From Prevotellaceae bacterium (lineage in GTDB: Bacteria > Bacteroidota > Bacteroidia > Bacteroidales > Paludibacteraceae), in the NCBI GenBank assembly GCA_031271005.1, contig JAISWT010000133.1:1-51572 (forward strand): a stretch of DNA of 51,572 nucleotides, read 5' to 3'. The translations under genes and the position numbers were made by a program. The notes beneath the pieces were generated by a model that was not told where the DNA came from, ran no database searches, and saw only the letters and a program-made list of their open reading frames with translations. Every line of letters begins with the position of its first letter. Positions within the stretch are counted from its first letter, which is position 1. Positions 51,559 to 51,572 of the stretch are shown piece by piece.

Positions 51559-51572
51559 CAACATTTTCCCTA

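Overview
The window looks like a chromosomal segment from an uncultured or gut-type member of the Bacteroidetes, most likely Bacteroidales. The reasons are AT-rich spacers, proteins ending in a type A T9SS sorting domain, Omp28-family proteins, Bacteroidetes-type promoters (TAnnTTTG at -7, sometimes with TTG 19-21 bases upstream), a standalone aspartate kinase, a DNPR-type MurE and many AAA ATPases with nuclease-like tails. No tRNA, rRNA or CRISPR array was recognised.

Layout. (1) 1-8.6 kb, minus strand: a thiol/outer-membrane cluster. It runs from a TlpA-like thioredoxin through a DUF6029-type barrel protein, an Omp28-like lipoprotein and an Ig-like lipoprotein to two large Omp28-like T9SS cargo proteins, ending in a terminator. 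A Fic gene fragment lies at the left edge. (2) 9-19.3 kb, plus strand: mostly housekeeping genes. They are an orphan RnfD-like subunit, deoC, an HsdR N-terminal fragment before an orphan MlaE permease, a small membrane protein, gpmA, an M23 peptidase and mfd. (3) 19.6-29 kb, minus strand: a lipoprotein, a nucleotidyltransferase, surface-polysaccharide genes (acetyltransferase, GT2), two AAA ATPases, a coiled-coil protein and an aminopeptidase P. (4) 29.8-34.6 kb: murE on plus; rlmI coupled to a PqqD-like protein, and lysC, on minus. (5) 34.7-51.6 kb, all minus: an accessory region mixing polysaccharide genes (acetyltransferase, two GT4 genes, an acyltransferase-3) with four AAA ATPase genes plus a fragment of another, a kinase-like gene pair and a tandem array of four AlbA_2/HATPase/winged-helix paralogues.

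Most unusual features. The accessory genes sit directly behind the 3' ends of polysaccharide genes. Spare copies of the acetyltransferase 3' end punctuate the chain as tail-cassette-tail-cassette-tail. Five AAA ATPase genes each carry their own pair of short repeats over or beside the predicted promoter, with a different sequence at each gene, which suggests autoregulation. The AlbA_2 paralogues carry different in-frame 12-base tandem repeats at the same place, just before the winged helix. Several surface genes carry slippery or expandable tracts: G8 in the acyltransferase-3, (TG)18 in the GT2, and 28-base palindromes inside two glycosyltransferases. Short inverted-repeat elements (MITE-like) and heptamer satellites fill many spacers.

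All functional names come from reading motifs by eye. No database search was run.
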